From contig QNQO01000640.1 of the NCBI GenBank assembly GCA_003290165.1, forward strand, positions 372,001 through 436,000: a DNA stretch of 64,000 nucleotides. Direction: 5' to 3'. Below are positions 1 through 10,158 of the stretch, piece by piece. The stretch comes from Berberis thunbergii (Eukaryota; Streptophyta; Magnoliopsida; Ranunculales; Berberidaceae). The translations under genes were made by a program, and so were the position numbers. A model generated the notes under the pieces. The model made no database searches. It worked only from the letters and a program-made list of their open reading frames with translations, and was not told the DNA's origin. Position 1 is the stretch's first letter, and each line of letters starts with the position of its first letter.

Positions 1-912
1 GCTGTTTCCACTGGTAGCAGTGAGCGAGGCTACAGTCGTTGTCGACTGAGAGATAGTTTGTGATTCCACAGGCTTTCTTGAACGGTTGCGGCCACGGTGC
101 ATGTGACGCTCACAATATTTGGAATCCGGGTATGCGTCCTTGGAGCACCTCCATTTCTTTCCATCGGTCCTCCTACACCTACCCGGCTCCGGGTCGGCTT
201 TCTTCCCATAAAAGGAGCAATAACCCACTGCAACCAAACACTCTCTTTAATGAAACCGAATCATTCTTCAAATTTTAAGAAACTAAACCACCCCATTCAC
301 CCATTGAACATCTTAATGATTCTACATAAATCCACCCAATCTTCAAACCAAAGTAGTTAATAGCACAACCCCATTGAAACTCTTAATGCTTTTTAGAGGA
401 AATAACATATAAACTAGTGACAATCCAAGTATAAATTCATTCAATATTCAAAACGAACTTCATGAAACAATCCATTTACTTAATTTCTCAATGATTTTTG
501 ACAGGAAGAAGCACTAAAAACTAATTAAACTGATAACAAACCCAATAAAAACCCCATTTTTAGCTCAATTAATCTCTAGTCCATCCACAAATAACTTCAA
601 TATAAAATCACCAAATCAAAAAATTTTAAAAAACAAAAATCATAACAAATATAATGTTCTACACATTAAAATTCATTCAAGCTAAAAGAAATTGAAAAAT
701 GATCCTTCCTTACTGTTGGGATGATGGAAGAAGCGCGCCGAGATGGATTCGAAACTCTTCTTAATGGGAATAACAAGATCAGGAGGAACAGGGAGCCCAG
801 CTATCAAATACTTAAAGATCAAAGCTTGATGCTCGAGCTCCTGCCACTGCGACGGAGTGAAGGGTGGCCGGAATCCGGTCACCATCCCCGTCGCCAACGA
901 AGTACTGTTCAT
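1..912 (-). CDS. GRF: Growth-regulating factor (QLQ + WRC), 5' part of gene
   Basis: Nuclear plant transcription factor that works with GIF co-activators in leaf and organ growth. Exon 1 is 912-714 and exon 2 is 227 to beyond base 1, so the 3' end is outside the window. The intron (713-228) has GTAAGG and TTGCAG borders and splits a Met codon. Exon 1 carries the QLQ domain (about residues 18-52, starting [19 protein letters not shown]), the GIF-binding region. Exon 2 carries the complete WRC domain: a [17 protein letters not shown] stretch, then C-x9-C-x10-C-x2-H zinc ligands and the basic [12 protein letters not shown] nuclear-localisation stretch. After it comes a Ser/Thr-rich tail, as usual in the family. 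The start at 912 puts only 15-17 residues before QLQ; no in-frame upstream exon was seen. The family call is very secure, but I do not assign a paralogue number. Confidence 0.95.
64..84 (-). promoter_or_regulatory. miR396 target site in GRF mRNA
   Basis: On the minus strand the codons for RSRKPVE, at the end of the WRC domain, read CGTTCAAGAAAGCCTGTGGAA. This is the known miR396 target site of GRF genes, including the single extra base that leaves a bulge against miR396. The plus strand here (TTCCACAGGCTTTCTTGAAC) is miR396 with one added G. The gene is therefore expected to be post-transcriptionally repressed by miR396. Confidence 0.93.
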
Positions 913-1560
913 CTCCTCCTCTGTTTTCTCTACTACTACTAAGATTTGTTAACACTGAAAAAGCTGAAAAAAGAAAGAAAAAAAAAAGTGGGGTGGGGGA
1001 AAATGGGTAGCTTCAAATCTAACACATAACCCAACAAGGCAAAAAAAAGCTGAGGAGGGGAAGAGATAAAATGGCGGTTTGTTTAGAGAAGAGCAGAAAA
1101 TAGGGTTTCACCATATCTGGGGTCTGTGCAGAGCTGAAGCTGAAAAGGGGTTATTAAATATGTAGGAAATGAGTGAGTGGGTAAGGGTTTATACTAGTTT
1201 TTGCTTTGCAGAACCCTAGGAGGAGTTTGGTTCAGAAGAAAACAAAAAAAAAAAAAAAAATTTAACAAATGTGAAACAGAGAAGAGAAGAGAAGAGGAGA
1301 GAGATTTGGTGCTAATAAGTGAAGGTGTTGTAGGTAGCTTAGCATAGAGAAGGTTCAGCTAAGTGAATGAGTAAGTGAGAAGAAGAGTGTTGTGTCTGTG
1401 TGGGATTTTGTTGGTGTTGTTTGGGTAGAGGGGAGTAACATGTGTGGAGTGAAGAGGAGACACTCTGTATTTGTGTTGTGTGTTGGGAAAAGGAGGCAGA
1501 GTATCTGTTCACAACTTATCTGAAAATTGTAAAAGGAGGGCTTCAAAATCTTTCATTATT
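913..1560 (-). promoter_or_regulatory. GRF 5' leader and proximal promoter region
   Basis: No coding sequence is supported. Read in the gene's direction it is strongly CT-rich (for example opposite 1277-1310), with an A18 run at 1243-1260, as in pyrimidine-rich plant 5' leaders. The transcription start cannot be placed from sequence alone. Confidence 0.45.
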
Positions 1561-1887
1561 GGATTTTTTTTTTTTTCAATTTTAATTGGATGGGATTACC
1601 ATTGTAGTTAAGTTAGTTACGCTTATTATTGCAAACCCTGTTTTGTACTTAAAAGTTTTTTTTGTTTGTTTTAATACGTGGGTGAACATGTACAATTCTA
1701 GCCAGATAGGTTTGATAGTTATTTTTTAGTTAAGTTTTATTTTTTTTATATTTTTTACTTTTTCTTTTTAAAACATAACTACAAAGACCATTTATAGTAT
1801 GGGCAAAAATGTAAAAAAACCACAACCTAGTCCAAAATGGCTATCAAACCCGATTATCTAGAAAAGCTGCTTGCATATATCATACCG

Positions 1888-2602
1888 GATCAACAATGGG
1901 TAGTATCTTCAACAAAATACGTGTATAGTGAACATGTATAAGGAATGTGGGTGAACATGTAGAGTATCTCAAAAGGTTTACAAATTACAAGCAATTAGGG
2001 GTTGAAGCACACTTCGCGGGCATAAATAATGGAGGTGAAGATTACAGAAAGGGAGGTGAGGTGGTTGCAAAACAGATAAAGAGAGGAATGAGAAGGGCAA
2101 CAGTGGTTGTGAAACAGAGAGAGGGGGAGTAGGGGAAGAAGGAAGAAGGGGGTCGTTGGTGGTAGAGAAGATGATGAGGGATTGCGGAAAGGGAGAGAAA
2201 AGTCAGAGATATGATAGTCATTGTTTAATTTAGGCGTGGATAAATTTGAGAATTGAAAATCATGTTAAAAATATACATTTTTTACCATTCATTAATCAAT
2301 GACTGAGAGATGTTGGTTTTGATTGTAAAAATATGAAATGTGGATAATAAAATGGAAAATGAAAAAATTAAATGCAAGATATTTTTTATAATTTATAGAT
2401 AACTGGAGACTTTATTTAAATTATGCTTAAAGCTCAGGTATACTAATAGATAATTTCAAGGGTTGGCTTTGATGGAAAATCAAAAGGCTGAACGTGAGGG
2501 TCTTTTTATTTTAATAATATATGAATAATTGGAGGGCTTTAAATCACCGAAGCCCAAATCTCATTACATAGTTTAGATACTAGATCAACAATGGGTAGTA
2601 TC
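1888..2602. repeat. Segment bracketed by a 20-bp direct repeat
   Basis: GATCAACAATGGGTAGTATC occurs exactly at 1888-1907 and 2583-2602. The 675 bp between is AT-rich with no credible ORF, no obvious terminal inverted repeats and no poly(A) end. It could be a target-site duplication around an unrecognised insertion or a partial tandem duplication. Confidence 0.4.
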
Positions 2603-2982
2603 AAATTTTATCTTCCTTGGGGAAGCAATTTGAACTCATTTACCAATTGAATCATACTTAGCATTGGATAATTAGAATACCTTGAAATGGTTTCGCTCAC
2701 AGATCTTGTATTTGCAAGCAGTATTTGTGTTTATAGAAACTTTTCTATATGCACGTCAGTTCATGCTGTCGTATATACTTGTAAATGTCCAATTTATTTG
2801 GTATATTACATGTTTTAAGTGGCTCCTCGGTGTAAACATGAACATTCCTTTAGTCCTGTAAATATATTAGGTTGACACAATTCACAAAAATGATCTATAT
2901 CATATGAAAATTGTTTATTTGTTTGGTGTTTCTCTAAATCTACATATATGAATGGGTTTGCGTTCCTATTTAAATTCATAAC
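2603..2982. other. Non-coding spacer
   Basis: AT-rich sequence between the 20-bp repeat and the copia element. I see no gene, TIR or RNA here. Confidence 0.5.
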
Positions 2983-3196
2983 TGTTGGAATATTGAACTC
3001 ACTCTAATTATCTATGGGCTTAAAATTGCCCATATTTTTATCCACGGTAGTACCGTATGAATTTACGGTGTAGTTGTACGATTGGTACCCACCGATATAA
3101 TTATAGTCCCACGACCCCGCTCTCGCTTCCGCTTGATATATGATTGGCTTCGCCTTCTCTACAAGTTCGAGTTTTTAGAGAGTTGACAATTTATCA
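2983..3196 (+). repeat. 5' LTR-A of composite copia element
   Basis: 214 bp, from TGTTGG to TTATCA, directly followed by the tRNA-Met-type primer-binding site. It matches 5056-5236 along its length, but the 3' copy is about 33 bp shorter near its end. Confidence 0.8.
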
Positions 3197-3207
3197 TGGT
3201 ATCAGAG
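3197..3207 (+). other. Primer-binding site (initiator tRNA-Met type)
   Basis: TGGTATCAGAG immediately after the LTR-A terminal CA. It matches the usual copia primer site, complementary to the 3' end of initiator tRNA-Met. Confidence 0.8.
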
Positions 3208-3429
3208 TCTGTCACACCTACAGCCTTGGCGCCTCCTAGGGACAAGCAAGCTCCTGTCGTCCCATCTCCTGTTACACTAGATCAAGTTGTGACCACTCAA
3301 CCTATTGGTCGCGGCCAATGTTCTAGATAGTCGCCTGTCTGTCTCCGTGATTATGTATGCCACACTGCACAAGTTTTACACCCCTTTCGTCTCCTCCTTC
3401 CACCGGGTCCTCAGGTACGCAGTATCATT

Positions 3430-4630
3430 TAGCTAATTATATTACTTGTGCAAATTTCTCGGCTTCTCATTCACAATTTTTTACGGCTGTAATTGCTTGG
3501 GTTGAACCCCGATCATTTAATGAGAGTGTGCATGATTCTAATTGGCGTAAGGCCATGCAATCTGAAATCGATGCTTTGGAGCGCAATGGTACATGGACCA
3601 TTACCGATCTTCCTGCAGGTAAAAAACCCATTGGCTGCAAATGGGTGTAGAAATTGAAATATAATTATGATGGTACTATGAGCGGTACAAAGCTCGCGTT
3701 GTGGTCCGCGGGGACACTAAGATTGAAAGCATAGACTATGGTGAAACTTTTGCCCCGGTTGCTAAATTGGTCAGTGTTCGGACATTTCTTGCTGTTGCGG
3801 TTATTAAAGGTTGAGAATTACACCAACTAGATGTTAACAATGCCTTCCTTCATTGAGGCAGCACGCAACTCTTCCGATCTTTTCTTATGCCAACAGAAGT
3901 ACACTCTTGATATTTTGAAGGAAGTGGGTCTTACGGGTGCCAAGCCAGCTACGACACCCATGGAGCAGAACCATACTCTTGCTCGTGCAACGGGTCGCCT
4001 TCTTCATGACCCGGGTCGCTATCGTCGACTGGTGGGATGTCTTGTTTATTTATTTATCACACGTCCGGATATCTTACACTGTTTACATTGTGACACAGTT
4101 TTTGCATGAGTCGCGGCAAGACCATATCGATGTTGTGTTTAGAGTCCTTCGCTATCTCAATGGGACCCCGGGTCAGGGTATTGTACTTCGCTCCGATAGT
4201 TCTCTAAAACTCTATGCTTTCTGTGACTCGAACTGGGCCGCCTGCCCACTGACACGCCGTTCACTCACGGCTTATTTCATCAAACTCGAGTCCTCTCATG
4301 TGTCGTGGAAAACAAATAAGCAGCCTATTGTGGCTCGCTCATTTGCATAAGCTGAATACCGCGCAACGGCTGTCACTACTTGTGAGCTCACTTGGATGAA
4401 ATCATTCCTGTCGTCTCTTGGGGTTTTCCACGTGCAACCCATGCGCCTTTTCTGCGATAATCAGGCGGCACTTCACATCGCCTCGAATTCGGTCTTCCAC
4501 GAGCGTACAAAGCATATCGAAGTGGATTGTCACTATGTCCGGAAACAGTTACTCGTTGGGAATATTTTCACATCTTATGTTCCTTCGTCAAAGCAGTCTG
4601 TCGATTTTTCACTAAAGCCCTTAGTCATTA
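3430..4630 (+). pseudogene. Copia pol remnant: RT (internally deleted) and RNase H
   Basis: The N-terminal part of the Ty1/copia reverse transcriptase domain is readable up to 3650 (W-x-AM-x-EI-x-AL-x-N-x-TW ... GCKWV). It continues with stops and frameshifts through a [19 protein letters not shown] region to DVNNAFLH near 3845. The sequence then jumps straight to the LFLCQQKYTLDILKEVGLTG block, which normally lies after the catalytic YVDD motif, so the palm active site is deleted. Thumb and RNase H sequences follow (4060-4620: FCDSNWA, then [16 protein letters not shown] and [15 protein letters not shown]) with further frame changes. It ends just before a polypurine tract at 4685-4695. Confidence 0.85.
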
Positions 4631-4695
4631 ACAATTCCAGTTTCTACTTGGCAAGTTGGGTTTTCGAAATCCTCGCTTTTCAACTTGAGGGGGAG

Positions 4696-4951
4696 TGTTA
4701 CAAGGAAATAATTTGGTCCAATATTATGGTTGGGCTAATTCGAGTAAATAAAGATTGTGATTGGAATGATTATTGGATCGTAATATGATTTAGCATGATT
4801 ATTGGATCTTGATATGAATCAGCACGATTCTTGGATCTTGATTAGCATGTAATTATATTAGCTTACTCAGAATAACACTGTAACTCTTGTAAAAATTCAT
4901 GTACATTGCTTAGTAAAAAAAAAAACCCTTTCCACAATTCTCATTTTATCA
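4696..4951 (+). repeat. LTR-B, a foreign solo-like LTR inside the composite element
   Basis: It starts TGTTACAAGG directly after the polypurine tract TTGAGGGGGAG (4685-4695) and ends TTTTATCA directly before TGGTATCAAAGC (4952-4963), a primer-binding site. The boundaries are thus LTR-like on both sides, but the body does not resemble LTR-A. Its position next to the RNase H remnant suggests it is the 3' LTR of the element that supplied the coding region. Confidence 0.65.
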
Positions 4952-5055
4952 TGGTATCAAAGCATTGGTCCTCGGAGGTTGTGGGTTCGAGTTTTGTCCA
5001 GCGCAATTGTTGCGAGAATTTTTAGTATTTTCCTCGCGCTTGCTCTGAGGGGGAG

Positions 5056-5236
5056 TGTTGGAATATTAAACCCACTCCAATTATCCATGGGCCTAAAATT
5101 GCACATGTTCTTATCCACAGTAGTACCGTGTGAATTTACGGTGTAGTTGTACGATTGGTACCCACCAATATAGTTATAGTCCCACGACTCTGCTCTCGCT
5201 TTTGCCGATATAATTTAAAGAGTTGGCAATTTATCA
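5056..5236 (+). repeat. 3' LTR-A of composite copia element
   Basis: 181 bp, preceded by the polypurine tract CTGAGGGGGAG (5045-5055). It begins TGTTGGAATATTAAAC and ends TTTATCA, like the 5' LTR. Visible substitutions and a deletion indicate an old insertion. Confidence 0.78.
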
Positions 5237-7117
5237 GTAACTAATTAAAAAAAAAAAAAAAAAAAACTACGTATCAAAGCAAGAATGCTTCCAAGTTCCA
5301 CCCAGGGTGAAGGGATGAGGAGTGGATGGGATGACTTTCGAAGAAAGTAGAGCAATCATTCGTCTAGTCTCCAGCGTTGCTGGTTTGGACCGCACCCATA
5401 TCATCCCCACACAAAGCAAAGCATGGTGTGTGTCCTTTGTCTTAGCTGACACTCCTTCCTCTTGAAGAAAGGTTTCTGTAAGACAATTTCTTCCATATAT
5501 GGTCCCCCCATCCACCACACCTGCTTTTATTTATGCCATTGTTGTTGTTGTTCCAATTTCTCCCAACCAAACCCAACCCAACTCTAAAAGTAGGAAGGAG
5601 ATAACGATATTAAAGCTAGCTGGGAAACTCCAATAATAACTAGTACTCAGCAACCTGATCGTATTATAGATATAACTCCACTGTGATGGCTTTTGGTTTT
5701 GGTTTTGGTTCCACATCCACATTCGCATCCACACACTGCTACCTCTTTAGCTGACAGCAAACACACGTGATGGGCTGGATCGAGACCACTCCGAAACCCA
5801 CCTCGAAAACCATTACTGCTTCCTCATCATCTCTCTATGTATAGTTATATACCTTTACCTATATATTCTGGGTTTCTGTTCTGTGTGGTTTTCCTTTTCT
5901 TAGGAGGGACCATTTTAATGTTGATGTTAGCCAAATTTTGATGATGAGATTTGATTCATGCAAATGCTAGCTGTTGCTGGTTGCTTATGTGTCAAGAGTG
6001 CTCTCTCTTAATCCTATGGTACTGTTAGGTTTGTCACAAAAAATTCGATACTGATATGTTAAGCAAGGAGAATTAAGTACATAGCAGACTTGTTACCAAT
6101 GACACTTAAAAAAGGGTTAGTAAAGTTTGACATGCCTGAAGTTGTTTGATGGCAAATAGAATGGCTACGTGGAGTCCTGCTTGCACCCCAAGGCCGAAAA
6201 TGAGATAAGACTAGCATTAATCCATATTTTATACTGAATCAATCATGTCATTTCGCTTCCTCATCTAAAAATAATGTAGTATATATTCCTGACTAAAAAA
6301 TCAATAAGTTTGTAATTTACATTTATTTTTACTTTAAACTTTTCCATGCAGCTTGGGGAGAGGGCACTGATTCTCTCCGTGATACTCACGTGTTGGACAC
6401 CCTCCCTAAACACTAACCGACAATGACCAGGCTGAGTAAATTTTTACTAACTTCATAAATATTGACACACCAAAAAAGATAGAATTTGCAGATCTAACTA
6501 AATCCCAGGCATCGATCTTTTCCATGATAAGGGCCCTGTTGTTTTGTTCGCAGTTGCACCAACCAAAAGCCATGGAGAATCACCTGGCCTAGCTGTGCCA
6601 CTGAGTAAGAAGAACTTAATTCCTGATTCCAGTAATGTTATGGCCTTCAATAATGTGAATGTCAAGCTTTTGTGGGGTCAAATTGTGGGAAGATATTTGA
6701 ACTTTGAAGGTATGGTGATGAGCATTTATTTTAAGGATGTTGTCCAACCAAACAACCAACAAAGGGATTGAAAGTTGGTCATTTTGGGACATCATACCAT
6801 CAATGAATCTTGGAGTGTCCATTTCATGTAATAAAAGAAGGAAAAGCTTATAAAGGATTGATAATTGAGTGATTTCCTTAGCTGTTTGGCATTCACTTTT
6901 GATATATATATATATATATATATCTATTTAGAGCTGATATTTGCATCCGCATGATCCAATTTTTACATCCACATGCTCGTTCTGTCGCACACTCACAAGA
7001 AAATTCCAAAGATTCGTAATACGTTCATGTTTTACTTGCACACCCAAAATAAATATTTTAGAGTGAGGAAAAAAAATATTTTTCGTTTTAGCTTCGCTTT
7101 CAAATGTTTTGACATTA
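5237..7117. other. Non-coding spacer
   Basis: No gene is supported. It begins with an A20 run (5248-5267) and contains GGTTTT repeats (5691-5709) and (TA)n at 6904-6922. Open frames near 5267-5518 and 6544-6771 have no recognisable domain and no splice partner. Confidence 0.5.
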
Positions 7118-7325
7118 TGGGTCTGTTTGGTTGCACGAAAAATATACATGGAAATTGAAACAATTTTTGAGAATCTGATTTCGATGCCTTTCCCTCGAAC
7201 TTGGATTCCCATGAGTAGTGAAAAAACAATTTTAGAAAAAATCAATTTTCTGTCAGGATAATCAAACAACAAAAATCTGCATAATAAGGGAAATGAAATT
7301 AATTAAAAATGGCTAACCAAACAGA
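7118..7325. mobile_element. Probable MITE (about 208 bp)
   Basis: The left end TGGGTCTGTTTGGTT and the right end AACCAAACAGA are inverted repeats over 11 bp. TTA lies outside both ends (7115-7117 and 7326-7328), matching the PIF/Harbinger (Tourist) target. The right end is a few bases shorter than the left, so this is a tentative call. Confidence 0.5.
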
Positions 7326-8400
7326 TTAGTCGAAGAAACCACTTATTCTAGTTTCTCGTATCTCTTATGTACAAAGATAAACTTGTACATTCTTTAATCC
7401 TCCTTTGAGACCCAAAAAGTACAGTTTTACTCTATAATTATCTAAGAACTTTTCCATATAATTTACGTTGCTTTTATGCTGTCATGATTAGGAAGGGAGA
7501 TAATATTCATTACCGGGTGTGGAAGGTGGTGTAGTGGGTCAAATCTGACCCAGATATTTGGGGCCTTTTAGTATTATTTGGGCCAAGATTCAAATGGACC
7601 TATCATTTAATTTCTGAAAATCCCTTCAGCTAACATCATAATATCATATAGGCATACTATACCATATTAGTGCATACTAGCAAAGTCGACGCATGTAGTT
7701 TTTTTTACCTAATGTCCCAAAATTAATGTTTTGTTAGCCAACTTATAGTTTTTAGCCAAATCGCCAAAATTTTAATTTATTTATTAATAAATTAAAAATA
7801 CTAAATATACATGCCATCAGATCGTGATTCACGTCTACCCCTAGTCTCTATCTATAAAGGGAATTTAAAAGTAAATTCATGTGTCATTCGAAATTTCGAA
7901 AACGTCATCCACATTCACTTTAAAGCCAATTTATATCGAGTTATTAAGCTTAACTACTCTACTTAGCCCAACAATCTCAATAAACCATTACCATATGATC
8001 CAACCTATTAGATTTTAACAACCCCATCATCCCATTACACCCTACTTTCTATTAAATTTATTCTATTCGAATGACGCCATTACACTTCACAATTCTAAAT
8101 ATTTAGGGGCACAAATCAATAGTATATGAATATTAAAAGGTGTATATTTGTCTTACCAATTAAAATTTTAGTACATATTTTATCATTTTTCAATATTTAG
8201 AATTCCGCCAATGGCTTTCAGTGGTGGGTTGAGCCATTTAATGACTAAAAAAAAGCCCATAAAGTAGTTGGATTGATCACATAGCCCAGATTAGTTAGTT
8301 CATAAATTGTTGATCACTTTCATATAAATTAAATTTTATACCAATTTTTTAGTGTTTAATAATACTCAATTTAATGATGGTTACTTTATAGGCAGAGAAC
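7326..8400. other. Non-coding spacer upstream of MOB1
   Basis: AT-rich, with no credible ORF or RNA gene and no repeat structure recognised with confidence. Confidence 0.45.
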
Positions 8401-8767
8401 AATTTAGAGATTGTTGTGGTTGTGGATGAGAACGGTTCATAATTTATTTTTATATTTGGTAATTTGTTTAAAAAATGCAAAAACATATGACCCTAGAATT
8501 AGGGTGGCATGTCGAAAGCACGAGTGTAGCGTGCACACTACGTGGAACGCCTATGGATGTGCCCCCGGCCCCCCACTTGTATTTTATTCTTCCACGATGC
8601 CTGCCCGTAAAAACTGGTCGCCACCGGGCCAGGTCCAACTGGCTGCCCGAACCTCCCTGATGCTCTGCCCAGTTCCTTAAATCAAATCAAACAAAAAGCT
8701 TTCTCATGTGCTTTGCTCCCCTCCTTTCCCCAGCTTCTTCTCCGGGCAACTTTCCTCTCTCTCAGTC
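8401..8767 (+). promoter_or_regulatory. MOB1 promoter-proximal region and 5' leader
   Basis: Composition changes to GC-rich around 8500-8660. From about 8690 to the ATG it is pyrimidine-rich (CTCCCCTCCTTTCCCC, CCTCTCTCTCAG), typical of a plant 5' leader. No clear TATA box was found, and the transcription start is unknown. Confidence 0.45.
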
Positions 8768-10124
8768 ATGAGTCTCTTTGGTCTGGGCAGGTAATCAATC
8801 TTTCCCTCTATTAATTTTGATGCGATTATTAATTCAAGATTTCTTTGATTCATCCATCACCCTACCCTTTTTTTTAACACACATTGATTTGCTATCTGGA
8901 GTTCAATCAAAACTTTTTCTTAAGTTGCCTTTAATTGGACCCCTTTGTTTAGATTTAGATGGGTCTTTGTATTTGAGGATGTTCCATCCATGCAATTCAA
9001 GGGGGTGTCATGGAGGATCATGTGATTGTTAAATTGAGAACAAAAAAGTTGAGGATGGGGGTTTGTGTATATCAGTATATGTGCCATGGAATGATCAACA
9101 CAAACCCATGTTTTTTTTTGGGAGAGACATCGATCCGGAGTTAGATCATTTAGGACAGATTAAAATTGTTTTAAGGGTGTAGCTAAAGATAAATGATTTG
9201 ACTCAATTAGATTTGTTTGATCAATGGTTTGCTGGTAATATCTCAAGAGAAGTGGAACATGATTATCTTGTGTAACACTTTGTAATTTGGTAGAAACACT
9301 TGATGATATGCGTCAGTCAGTTATTTGTATCAGCAACCAAGTCTATTTCATCAATTACTCACATTCAAGTTTGATCAGTATACGGCAAAAAATAAGTGTA
9401 CGAATCCATAGAAAGATCCTCATTTATTGGTGGAGATGTTGACTCAATTAGTTAGACACGTGTCATCAAATCATCGAAGAAATGAAATGGGTCAGTGAGG
9501 GTTTGATAAGGTTTTGGGTGAAAGATGTGTGGCACAGACTCAGAGAAGAAATTTGGAGTCAATATATGAAGAGTTGAACAAATTGACAACTGAAATAGTC
9601 AAAATATATGTCGATCATCTTCCTTTAGTATAATTTTGGTTTATATTATAGTCTTATAGAATGATTAATTATTGTGAGATTGTCTTAATCGTTTGAAGAG
9701 TACTTAATGGTACATAAAGGCCAAGAATATGAACTATTATGGTTTGTCTGGACAAGTGTGTGTTAGAGATGCAATATGAGATCAACCAGGTTTTTCAATG
9801 GAAAAAAAAAGATAAAAAAATAAAATGAGTTGTAACTTTTGAAAATGGAATACCATAGCAAGTTTTACCATTGCAAAGGGAAAGTTAATTCAGATGCTTT
9901 AATCTTGTGAATATAGGCCAAGTAATCTAAACTAGGAGCATGATTCGAGGAATATGAATGAGCAAAATGAAAAACCCAAAAGGTACATGGAATATGGTAG
10001 TAAGACGAGATGTATACAAACTTAATTTGCTTTCCATTTCCAAACCTTATGATCCTAATAATTTCGTAGGTGTTAGGTTTTCACTCATTCAAGAAATGTT
10101 CGGTGATGTAGGAAGGAACCTATA

Positions 10125-10158
<34 letters not shown>

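Larger units (their letters stand above)
2983..5236 (+). mobile_element. Composite Ty1/copia retrotransposon (LTR-A / LTR-B / LTR-A), defective
   Basis: Two related LTRs (2983-3196 and 5056-5236) share TGTTGGAATATT at the start and AATTTATCA at the end. They are flanked by ATAAC on the left and GTAAC on the right, a probable 5-bp target duplication with one change. A primer-binding site like initiator tRNA-Met (TGGTATCAGAG, 3197-3207) follows the first LTR, and a polypurine tract (GAGGGGGAG) precedes the last. Between them are remnants of copia reverse transcriptase and RNase H, then a third, unrelated LTR (4696-4951) with its own polypurine tract and primer-binding site. The element cannot be autonomous: Gag, protease, integrase and most of RT are missing. 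Confidence 0.85.

Noticed and set aside
1947..2132. 61-codon ORF rich in Gly, Glu and Lys
   Set aside because: Composition follows the purine-rich DNA; no similarity to anything I know.
5267..5518. 83-codon minus-strand ORF, also considered as a possible microRNA precursor
   Set aside because: No convincing hairpin and no match to conserved plant miRNAs I know.
6544..6771. 75-codon plus-strand ORF
   Set aside because: No domain, no splice partner and no leader or codon signal; not distinguishable from a chance frame.
8411..8680. Overlapping ORFs of 89 and 61 codons just upstream of MOB1
   Set aside because: They lie in the GC-rich promoter or leader region; no domain and two frames open by composition.
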